DNA from: JBOGVA01 sp050692195
GTDB taxonomy: Bacteria; Actinomycetota; UBA4738
Assembly: GCA_050692195.1 (NCBI GenBank)
Contig: JBOGVA010000028.1
Span: 1 to 10,752, forward strand
Reading direction: 5' to 3'
DNA: 10,752 nt
Numbering within the stretch: position 1 is the stretch's first letter; each line of letters begins with the position of its first letter. The translations under genes were made by a program, and so were the position numbers. Of the stretch, positions 5,241 to 10,752 are shown piece after piece. The notes under the pieces are model-generated. The model made no database searches. It was not told the origin of the DNA and saw only the letters and a program-made list of their open reading frames with translations.

Positions 5241-6336
5241 CGATCCGTCCTCCTTCCACGACTCGATCCTGTCCCATGCCTGTTCTCACGCCTTTTCCGC
5301 TCGTCTCAGATACTCGCAGCCTGGCGATGGTGGCGTACGGGGACACGTACGTGCGGCCACCCGCCGTGTAGGTGACTTCGATGGCGTTCACCCAGAAGTC
5401 TCCCACCGGGGCCGCATTCAGGAGCAGCACGAGTCCCGGATACTTCGTCGAATCTCCGGCGGGTTCCACCTCGACCTCACCCGGGAGCGGCGTGCCGTTC
5501 CCCTTCAGCACGGCGGCGGGGATGATCCGCCCCGGCCGGGCGAGCCAGGAAGGCACCACCCAGAGTGACACCGGCCGAGCAGCCTTCTTGAAGTTGGTCG
5601 CTCCCGTCAGCCGGGCGCTACGGATGGTGAGGGTCGAGGACCCGCAGTTGTCCAGGAGCCCCACGACCAGCCCGACCTCCTGACCTGCGTTCGCCTCGGC
5701 TACCGGCGTGTCTCTGCCGAGGATGGAGTGACCGTCGATCGGGATCAGAGGACCGGTCAGCGACTCCGAAGCCCCGTGGGCCTCGCATCCGCCCTCGGGA
5801 AGGACCGCGAACCACGAGGACACGCCCACGAGGCTGGCCATCATCCCCACGGCGAGGTACCCGCGACCAGACAGGTGAAGGGCCCTGCCTCCGGCCGGCC
5901 TCGACAGGAACAGGGCGAACAGGGTCCCCATCGTGATGGCCTCCAGGGCGCTCGCGATAAGGTCGGGTCTGCCCACCGGTTCGGGGATGAAGGCCTCCGG
6001 GCCGAACGGGATCCCCACCGTCCTCGAGAGGAGCCACACCAGGATGGTGGCCTGACTCACCCAGATCCCCGCCAGGTACGCGGGACGGGAGGCACCGACC
6101 AGGATCGCCGTGGCGAGGACGAGCTCGGCCCCGGCCAGCACCACGAAGGTGATTCCGGCCGGGCTCCACTCCTCAAGGTGGATCCCCACCTGGCTGAAGT
6201 GGATGACCGCTGAACCGATCAGGGTGAGGACGGCCGCGGCTCGGGCAACGGTCCGCCACTGCGGCCCGTACCGGTCCCTGACCCCTGCGGCCTCCGGGAC
6301 CTTCTCGGCAAGGAGGCGAGAGCTCAAGGTGGCCAT
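5227..6336 (-). CDS. Five-helix membrane protein with exported C-terminal domain
   Basis: A 369-residue protein of unknown function. Hydrophobic segments lie at about 30-50, 60-82, 88-105, 125-144 and 158-178, followed by a soluble tail of about 190 residues, probably outside. The helical part has paired histidines (VIHFSQVGIHLEEW) and a GIPFGPEAFIPEPVGRPDL loop. Similar loops occur in poorly characterised actinobacterial four-helix membrane proteins. The tail contains a beta-rich pattern (GQEVGLVVGLLDNCGSSTL, then an EVTYTAGGRTYVSPYATI end) and two cysteines (GGCEAHG and DNCGSS) that could form a disulfide. ATG 6336 is preceded by AAGGGGGGCCG and overlaps the upstream thioredoxin gene by 13 bases. 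Placement inside the redox operon suggests a partner role, but nothing in the sequence proves it. Confidence 0.85.
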   Translation of the reverse strand: MATLSSRLLAEKVPEAAGVRDRYGPQWRTVARAAAVLTLIGSAVIHFSQVGIHLEEWSPAGITFVVLAGAELVLATAILVGASRPAYLAGIWVSQATILVWLLSRTVGIPFGPEAFIPEPVGRPDLIASALEAITMGTLFALFLSRPAGGRALHLSGRGYLAVGMMASLVGVSSWFAVLPEGGCEAHGASESLTGPLIPIDGHSILGRDTPVAEANAGQEVGLVVGLLDNCGSSTLTIRSARLTGATNFKKAARPVSLWVVPSWLARPGRIIPAAVLKGNGTPLPGEVEVEPAGDSTKYPGLVLLLNAAPVGDFWVNAIEVTYTAGGRTYVSPYATIARLRVSETSGKGVRTGMGQDRVVEGGRIDARV

Positions 6337-7049
6337 CGGCCCCCCTTATCCCCCCGCGACAGCAGTCCCTGGATCTGCTCGGTGAGCAACTCGTATGAGG
6401 ACGCGCCGACCCGCTTGTAGGCGATCACCCCGTCGCGGGCGATGAAGAAGGTCTCTGGCACTCCGTAGACGCCGTAGGCGAGAGCCGTCCGCCCACCGGG
6501 GTCGTCGAGGACTGGCCAGTCCCCTCCCAGCTCCGCCATGTAATCCAGGGCCGCCCGGCGGGAGTCCTGGTAGTCGATGCCCACCAGGACCACGCCGTGA
6601 TCCCGGTAGCGCTCCCAGGCCCCGAGCAGATTCGGGTGCTCCTCCCGGCAGGCGGCGCACCACGAGGCCCAGAAGTTCACCACCACGACCTGGCCCCGGA
6701 GGTCCGACAGCCGGACCGTCCTGCCGCCCTCCAGGGTAGGGAGGGCGAAGTCGGGAGCCCGGCGACCGACGAGGGGCGAGCCGATCAGAGTCGGATCGCG
6801 AGACAGACCGAACGCCAGCAGCGAGGCCACCAGCACGACGGCCGCCATCACCACAGCCACCATGACCCATCGCATCTGCCGTCGGGGTAACCGGGACGAC
6901 CCGGGCAGGGCAGAGGGATGATCGAGAGACGTCCCATCCCGCCGGTGCGCGTGCCGATACCCGGCGGCAGTGCCCTCCCCCCCGGCCCCCGATCTGGGGG
7001 TCGGCTCCTCGGCCTCGCGCCCCGTGGACTGCTCGCGCTCGTCGGTCAT
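6324..7049 (-). CDS. CcmG/TlpA-like membrane-anchored thioredoxin (WCAAC)
   Basis: A thiol-disulfide oxidoreductase of the CcmG/DsbE/TlpA group. From ATG 7049 it has 241 residues. A hydrophilic, low-complexity N-terminus of about 58 residues is followed by an uncleaved anchor (59-81, MRWVMVAVVMAAVVLVASLL). The exported thioredoxin domain follows: RRAPDFALPTLEGG, WCAAC at 130-134, DYQDSRRAALDYM, and the cis-proline GVPETFFI. CcmG proteins reduce apocytochrome c using electrons from CcdA, which is encoded further along the same strand. ATG 7049 overlaps the DUF3105 stop as ATGA. The Met at residue 59 would give the usual short CcmG form, so the cytoplasmic extension may be a start-site artefact. 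The WCAAC dipeptide differs from the WCGPC of the second TlpA-like protein, which suggests different redox potentials or partners. Confidence 0.9.
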   Translation of the reverse strand: MTDEREQSTGREAEEPTPRSGAGGEGTAAGYRHAHRRDGTSLDHPSALPGSSRLPRRQMRWVMVAVVMAAVVLVASLLAFGLSRDPTLIGSPLVGRRAPDFALPTLEGGRTVRLSDLRGQVVVVNFWASWCAACREEHPNLLGAWERYRDHGVVLVGIDYQDSRRAALDYMAELGGDWPVLDDPGGRTALAYGVYGVPETFFIARDGVIAYKRVGASSYELLTEQIQGLLSRGDKGGRWPP

Positions 7050-7426
7050 GGCGCCGCGGGCTCCGGGGCCTCTCCTCCCCTCCGGAACTGCGCGATGAAC
7101 GCGCGAGCCAGGGTGTCGGCCTGCTCGGGGCCAACTCTGGAGGGGCACTCCTGGAGCTTGTTCCAGGCCGCGAGGGCCAACGCCTCGCCTTCCTCAAGCT
7201 GGGTGTAAGGAGGCAAGATCACGTTGCTCTCCGACTCAGCCAACCGCTCGAGCGAGTCCATCACCGGAGCGGGGAGCGCCTGCTGACCATCCTGCCGGTG
7301 GTAGATCAGGACGTATCCGTGCTCCAGGTTGTGCACCGCGGTGGGTGTGGCGGTCACTCTTCCGCCCACTGAGGGGGAGTGAAGCCTTGTAGCCGCGGTG
7401 ACGGTGCGGTGGCTCGACAATCCCAT
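7046..7426 (-). CDS. DUF3105 family protein, short form
   Basis: DUF3105 proteins are exported or membrane-anchored proteins of unknown function, common in Actinomycetota. The hallmark AVHNLEHGYVLIYH is clear, as is the C-terminal half (SNVILPPYTQLEEGEALALAAWNK and an AFIAQFRRG end). The upstream hallmark, normally close to PPTSGPH, appears only as PSVGGRV. The spacer before HNLEHG is shorter than usual, and no membrane anchor or signal peptide is found in frame. From ATG 7426 it would be 126 residues, versus 200 or more for typical members. The frame stays open to 7579, but that part overlaps the upstream gene and shows no coding character. The N-terminus may be missing, diverged or frameshifted. 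The stop overlaps the thioredoxin start as ATGA, so it belongs to the operon. Confidence 0.65.
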   Translation of the reverse strand: MGLSSHRTVTAATRLHSPSVGGRVTATPTAVHNLEHGYVLIYHRQDGQQALPAPVMDSLERLAESESNVILPPYTQLEEGEALALAAWNKLQECPSRVGPEQADTLARAFIAQFRRGGEAPEPAAP

Positions 7427-7457
7427 ATTCGCGGTGGCCGAACAGCCCCATACGCAA

Positions 7458-7793
7458 CTACAGAGCATCGGCCGCGCCGACCAGGACCCAACAGACAACG
7501 TCCACGATCTCCGCCGTCGCGCCTGGCGCAGCGGGATCGACACGGCGCGGTGGCCGCTCGGCCTCCAAAGGGTCACCATGGGCAGACGTCAGTTGAAATA
7601 CATCGAGGATTCCCTCTCGCGTGTCGAAGTTGAAGGCGATTCGACGACATGCTGATCCCTTCCGCGAGAAGACGATCCTGTTGTCGCCTTCGCCGGACGA
7701 AGCCACCTGGTCGTACCCGAACTCGAGCGGATAGTCGGCCACGACACGGTCCAGCGTGTCTATGGTGAAACGGTGGAGATCATCCAGGGTCAC
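7458..7793 (-). CDS. Hypothetical protein, 111 residues
   Basis: I do not recognise this family. GTG 7793 has a good ribosome binding site (GGAGGG seven bases upstream), and the product is soluble, with no signal peptide or membrane helix in its first 80 residues. It begins TLDDLHRFTIDTLDRVVADYP, predicted helical, followed by alternating strands (NRIVFSRKG, ACRRIAFNFD, GILDVFQL), which suggests a small alpha/beta fold. The last 20 residues (AEIVDVVCWVLVGAADAL) are hydrophobic. It is the first gene of the minus-strand run and lies 31 bases before the DUF3105 start chosen here. It may be the operon leader or an independent gene. Confidence 0.6.
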   Translation of the reverse strand: MTLDDLHRFTIDTLDRVVADYPLEFGYDQVASSGEGDNRIVFSRKGSACRRIAFNFDTREGILDVFQLTSAHGDPLEAERPPRRVDPAAPGATAEIVDVVCWVLVGAADAL

Positions 7794-8129
7794 CCGGTCA
7801 CCCTCCGACGAAGCGTCTCAGCCCCAAGGCCAGCACGGCGACTTCTCACCACGGTTCGGTCGCAGAATGGGACCGGCCTCCTCACCGATACGCGCGAGGC
7901 CTCGCTAGGCCGGCAGTCAGCCAGAACAACGCTAGCGACGGCTCCGATAAGGCGTGAGGCGAGGTCCTCCAAGAGCGACCAAAGTTCGGGTTAAGAAACG
8001 GTAGGTTCCGTGCATCGAAAGCGCCTGGATCTTGTAGCCGGATCGCCTCAACCGCTTCACCCTCCCGGCCGAAACTGGTGACTGATGATGATTGAACTCG
8101 TCCGCTCGCCACGGCAGGCTTGAGCCGAC
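7794..8129. other. Divergent intergenic region
   Basis: This region separates the minus-strand run from the plus-strand peptidase and should hold promoters for both. A five-pair inverted repeat, GGCCT-CGCT-AGGCC (7898-7911), is the only compact symmetric element I see. Open frames here lack ribosome binding sites and recognisable domains. Confidence 0.4.
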
Positions 8130-8159
8130 TTGACAGTGGTCGGCCAGCGCCGGTAGACA
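8130..8159 (+). promoter_or_regulatory. Sigma70-type promoter of the M23 peptidase
   Basis: A perfect TTGACA (8130-8135) and TAGACA (8154-8159) are separated by 18 bases. Transcription would start near 8166, only a few bases before GTG 8171. The -10 box overlaps the alternative ATG 8159, which argues against that start. Confidence 0.55.
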
Positions 8160-8170
8160 TGGGGCCTCCC

Positions 8171-9313
8171 GTGAAGCGAGTTCGACATGCATGTATCGGG
8201 CGCGGGGCGGCGGCATTCCTTGCCGCGGCCCTCCTCGCGGCTCTCTCCGTTGCTCCCGTGAACGCCGACACGAAGACCGAACTGGAAGCCGCTAGCGCCA
8301 AGCTCAATGAGCTCATCGACACGATCAAGGACCAAGCCGCGACGCTAAACGCTCTCCAATCGGAAGCGAACACCTTGCTCGCCGACATCACGGAGGTGGA
8401 GACCCGCATCGCTGCGACGCAGGCCAAGATCGTGGCCAAACAGCAGGAGATCCGGGACGCGACCGATGAGCTGCAGGCCACCCAGGAGCAGCTCGACCAG
8501 CGGGCCCACGTGGCCTACGAGAACGGTCCCGCGAGCAGCCTGGAGTTCCTGCTGGGGGCGAGCTCGCTCTCAGACCTCGCCGACCGCGTCGAGTTCGTGA
8601 ACGCGGCGGCCCAGAGCGACCAGGACCTCATCGACCAGCTTACGGTCCGGCGGACCCTGCTGCAGACCAAGCAAGACGAGTTCGAGGCGCTCCGGACCGA
8701 CCTGCGGTCCCAGCAGGCTGGGCTGGAGTCGCAGTATGAAGAGCTCGAAGCCAACCTCGCGTCCGCGCAGGAGACCCTCGATCGGCTGAACGCCGACAAG
8801 GCCGAGGCAGAGGACCTGGTGAAGGAGCTCGAGGCCAAGCGGAATCGGGAGATCGAGGAGGCGCGGCGCCTGGCCGAGGCCTTGGAGCAACAGGGCCACG
8901 GGGGGGATTCGATCGACGGAGTGCTGGAGGTGTGCCCGGTCGATCCTCCACGAGCGTACGCCTCGACCTTCGGCCAGCCCCATCACCACCCTGGCTGGGA
9001 CCACCTCCACCAGGGCAATGACATCCTCGCCCCCTACGACACTCCCATCCGGGCTCCCTTCGCCGGAACGGCCGTCGACGCGAGCAACGACACGGGCGGC
9101 CTTTCGGTCAAGGTGTTCGGGAGCAAGGGGTACGTGTACAACGCCCACATGTCGGCGATCGGAACCCTTGGCCAGGTCTCGGCCGGAGCCGTCATCGGAT
9201 ACGTCGGTGACTCCGGAAACGCCCAGGGGGCCTCGCCCCACGACCACTTCGAGTGGCACCCCGGGAACGGGGCGGCGGTAGACCCCTACCCTTACCTGAA
9301 CTCGGTGTGCTGA
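8171..9313 (+). CDS. Exported M23 (LytM/EnvC-like) peptidase with long coiled coil
   Basis: A cell-wall endopeptidase or a regulator of one, secreted. From GTG 8171 it has 380 residues. The signal peptide has basic KRVRHACIGR, then AAAFLAAALLAALSVAP, with cleavage likely at VNA. A heptad-rich coiled coil of about 220 residues follows (LNELIDTIKDQ through RRLAEALEQQG) with a central YENGPASSLEFLLGASS break, as in EnvC and PcsB-type proteins. The M23 domain ends the protein, with H-x3-D in HQGND (about H280, D284) and H-x-H in SPHDHFEW (about H357, H359). The zinc ligands and catalytic His are thus all present, so it should be active rather than an EnvC-like inactive activator. ATG 8159 and TTG 8120 are in frame. 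I choose 8171 because a strong promoter overlaps both. The stop overlaps the next gene (GTGTGCTGA). Confidence 0.92.
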   Translation: MKRVRHACIGRGAAAFLAAALLAALSVAPVNADTKTELEAASAKLNELIDTIKDQAATLNALQSEANTLLADITEVETRIAATQAKIVAKQQEIRDATDELQATQEQLDQRAHVAYENGPASSLEFLLGASSLSDLADRVEFVNAAAQSDQDLIDQLTVRRTLLQTKQDEFEALRTDLRSQQAGLESQYEELEANLASAQETLDRLNADKAEAEDLVKELEAKRNREIEEARRLAEALEQQGHGGDSIDGVLEVCPVDPPRAYASTFGQPHHHPGWDHLHQGNDILAPYDTPIRAPFAGTAVDASNDTGGLSVKVFGSKGYVYNAHMSAIGTLGQVSAGAVIGYVGDSGNAQGASPHDHFEWHPGNGAAVDPYPYLNSVC

Positions 9314-9600
9314 GTTCCGGGGTTGGACCCGCCGAGGTGACCGCCCGATCCGCTCGGCCCGCTCCTGAGGTCTCCAGCCCAGGCGAGGACACACCCAAAC
9401 CGGCGACGGGCGCGGGGCGCCATCGCGACGGATTTCGCCCGATCCTCGCGGTTGGCGCCCTCGTGGTGACGATGATCGTGCTCCCCGTCTTGGCATCGGC
9501 CGCCGACGGCTCATGGGCGCTCGCCGTGTTCCTGCTGCCGTTCCTTGCCGCCCTCTCCCTCGGGGCTCTGTATCTATTTCGCCGGCGCGGCCGCGGATAG
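9307..9600 (+). CDS. Small two-helix membrane protein coupled to the peptidase
   Basis: A 97-residue protein of unknown function. A polar, Pro/Ser-rich N-terminus of about 45 residues precedes two membrane helices (about ILAVGALVVTMIVLPVLA and ALAVFLLPFLAALSLGALYL). A basic tail, FRRRGRG, ends it. The start is GTG 9307, which overlaps the last codons of the M23 gene by seven bases, so translation is probably coupled. An earlier in-frame ATG at 9253 lies deep in the peptidase gene and is unlikely. Position suggests it works with, or anchors near, the secreted peptidase. Confidence 0.65.
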   Translation: MLSSGVGPAEVTARSARPAPEVSSPGEDTPKPATGAGRHRDGFRPILAVGALVVTMIVLPVLASAADGSWALAVFLLPFLAALSLGALYLFRRRGRG

Positions 9601-9638
9601 CGCTCCCCATCGTTTCACTTGCGCTGAAAACGAACGAC

Positions 9639-9664
9639 GGCGGGCCGCTCCCCCGCGTGCCGCC
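9639..9664. terminator. Possible hairpin between convergent genes
   Basis: Between the converging stops, GGCGG (9639-9643) can pair with CCGCC (9660-9664), and an alternative GCGGG/CCCGC pairing (9640-9644 with 9652-9656) overlaps it. No T-run follows on either strand, so termination here is only plausible. Confidence 0.25.
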
Positions 9665-9672
9665 CTCGGCCT

Positions 9673-10599
9673 TCAGAGCAGGGGCTGCAACTCAGCTTCG
9701 ATCAGGGGGGCCGCCAGGGGGCCCTCGAACCCGGCCTTGATCACCCCATCCTTGTCGATGACGATGGTCCAGGGCTCTGACTGGAACCCCCACTTCACGA
9801 AGGCCTCTGCGGGCTTGCTCTGGTCGTGCTCAGGGTAGATCTCCACGTGGATGAAGTTGGCCTTCTTGGCCCCCACCTTCTCATAGACGGCAAGCGTCTC
9901 GTCCACCACGGGCCCGCACATCCGGCTCTCGCATAGGGCCGGCGTGGAGAACGTCACCACGGTGGGCTTGCCATTCCTCAGGGCCTCTTCCAGGGAGATG
10001 AGGTGCATCGGATCAGGGGGGGCCCGGGTGCAGACCTTGCCCCGCTCGGCATCGGTCGTGGCCACAGGCGTGGGGGCCGAGATGGCCTCGGTTCCAATCG
10101 CCGCGGCAGCCGGCTCGGCAACGACCTTCATGGTCCCCATCCCCACCAGCCTCGACGACCCGGTATTGGCGATGGCCGCGACGACCCAGTTCCCGGGCTC
10201 CGGGATGTCCACCTGGGCGGCGAAGAATCCCGGCAGCTCGGTCCTGGGAGCCTCGTTGGGGAACTTCTCGCCAGCCGAGAAGTCGTAGAAGGTCGACTGG
10301 AAGGGACCCAGGGCCGGACTCCGATCGTCCTTGGCCACCCACACCCCAGGCGTCCCCCCCGTCGCAAACTGCCCCTGCTGGTTGGCGAGGCCGAATGTGA
10401 GGATCGCCTTCCCCGTGGTCAGCTCGCTCTGGGCGAACAGCAGGTTCAGGGGGGTCCCCCCGGACTTGAGCGCGGCGATCGATCCCTGGGGCGGGGGCTC
10501 CGAAGCCTGATCGGTGGTTCCACCGCTCGAACAGGCCACGCCCAGCAGGATCACGATCGCGAGGAAAGCGGGAACAGGGAACCGGAGCGGCTTCGACAT
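9673..10599 (-). CDS. Lipoprotein with beta-rich domain and CX4C thioredoxin-like domain
   Basis: A 308-residue exported lipoprotein. ATG 10599 starts a signal peptide (PAFLAIVILLGVAC) with lipidated Cys23. Residues about 48-160 look like an immunoglobulin-type beta domain (NLLFAQSELTTGKAILTFGL, then ELPGFFAAQVDIPEPGNWVV). A linker rich in Ala/Pro/Thr leads to a thioredoxin-like domain from about 188, containing VCTRAPPDPMH. The redox pair is FSTPALCESRMCGPVVDE (Cys223 and Cys228, spaced CX4C instead of CXXC), followed by EPWTIVIDKDGVI. The domain resembles exported thioredoxin-like lipoproteins seen in high-GC bacteria; the substrate is unknown. It is separate from the main redox operon but on the same strand and of the same theme. 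A -10-like TATCCT nine bases before the ATG suggests a nearly leaderless transcript. Confidence 0.85.
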   Translation of the reverse strand: MSKPLRFPVPAFLAIVILLGVACSSGGTTDQASEPPPQGSIAALKSGGTPLNLLFAQSELTTGKAILTFGLANQQGQFATGGTPGVWVAKDDRSPALGPFQSTFYDFSAGEKFPNEAPRTELPGFFAAQVDIPEPGNWVVAAIANTGSSRLVGMGTMKVVAEPAAAAIGTEAISAPTPVATTDAERGKVCTRAPPDPMHLISLEEALRNGKPTVVTFSTPALCESRMCGPVVDETLAVYEKVGAKKANFIHVEIYPEHDQSKPAEAFVKWGFQSEPWTIVIDKDGVIKAGFEGPLAAPLIEAELQPLL

Positions 10600-10608
10600 G
10601 GCCAACCC

Positions 10609-10614
10609 AGGATA
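10609..10614 (-). promoter_or_regulatory. -10-like box before the CX4C lipoprotein
   Basis: TATCCT on the minus strand ends nine bases before ATG 10599. The same hexamer precedes tRNA-Sec. No clear -35 is present. Confidence 0.35.
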
Positions 10615-10711
10615 TCGAGAGCGGCAGGAGAACGTCGGTCCCGGCCCCCGGTCCGGACGGAGGTGGTCATCCGGGCCTTGCCTCAATCACGCGCTACAGT
10701 GAAGGAAGTCC

Positions 10712-10752
10712 ATGGGCCGCATTCCCTTGCATCCCGAGGAGCAGTCTAGGGG
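10712..10752 (+). CDS. Start of an unidentified gene, cut by the window end
   Basis: ATG 10712 follows a good ribosome binding site (AAGGAAG, four bases upstream) and a -10-like TACAGT (10695-10700). The frame stays open to the end of the window, giving MGRIPLHPEEQSR. This is too short to identify. The gene would be divergent from the CX4C lipoprotein and share its upstream region. Confidence 0.4.
   Translation, partial: MGRIPLHPEEQSR

Noticed and set aside
7882..8481. Minus-strand open frames opposite the start of the M23 gene
   Set aside because: They are Ser/Ala-rich antisense reading of the coiled coil and carry no recognisable domain.
1..10752. Second attachment site (copy of the tRNA-Sec 3' end)
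   Set aside because: I found no other copy of the TTCGATTCCCGTCCGCC region in the window.
1..10752. CRISPR array or insertion-sequence ends
   Set aside because: No regularly spaced repeats beyond the three nonamers near the recombinase, and no transposase or terminal inverted repeats were seen.

Overview
This is high-GC DNA with densely packed, overlapping genes, extracytoplasmic lipoproteins and start codons lying close behind -10-like boxes. It suggests an uncultured, Actinomycetota-like (or similar high-GC) bacterium. No ribosomal or other phylogenetic marker is present, so this placement is an inference. The organism is very probably selenocysteine-using: the window holds a tRNA-Sec gene and, about 4.6 kb away, a gene with an in-frame UGA in a U-x-x-C redox motif followed by a SECIS-like hairpin.

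Layout. (1) 1-1374: tRNA-Sec (anticodon UCA), then a short repeat-rich stretch, then a tyrosine recombinase gene split by one missing base. The arrangement resembles an integration site at the selC locus. (2) 1375-2840: mostly non-coding or decayed. It has a pyrimidine-rich gene-free stretch, the C-terminal half of a MerR-type regulator, a small two-helix membrane protein, and a frameshifted YHS metal-binding domain on the minus strand. (3) 2841-7793, all minus strand: a thiol-redox cluster. In order of transcription it encodes a small hypothetical protein, a short DUF3105 protein, a CcmG/TlpA-like membrane-anchored thioredoxin, a five-helix membrane protein with an exported tail, a SHOCT-domain membrane peptide, the selenocysteine redoxin lipoprotein, CcdA, and a TlpA-like lipoprotein. 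From the DUF3105 gene to the selenoprotein the genes overlap by 4 to 14 bases, which suggests translational coupling. (4) 8130-9600, plus strand: a coiled-coil M23 peptidase behind a TTGACA-type promoter, coupled to a small membrane protein. (5) 9673-10599, minus strand: another exported lipoprotein with a thioredoxin-fold domain, divergent from a gene start cut by the window end.

How it may work together (inference). CcdA would carry electrons from cytoplasmic thioredoxin across the membrane. The two TlpA/CcmG-like proteins and the selenocysteine redoxin would use them outside, for peroxide removal, cytochrome c maturation or thiol repair. Traces of a MerR regulator and a YHS domain hint at metal stress, but both are broken.

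Caution: the recombinase, MerR, YHS and selenoprotein frames each break in a way explained by exactly one missing base. Consensus deletion errors in the assembly are therefore a serious alternative to real gene decay. The UGA codon itself is not a frameshift and is not explained that way.
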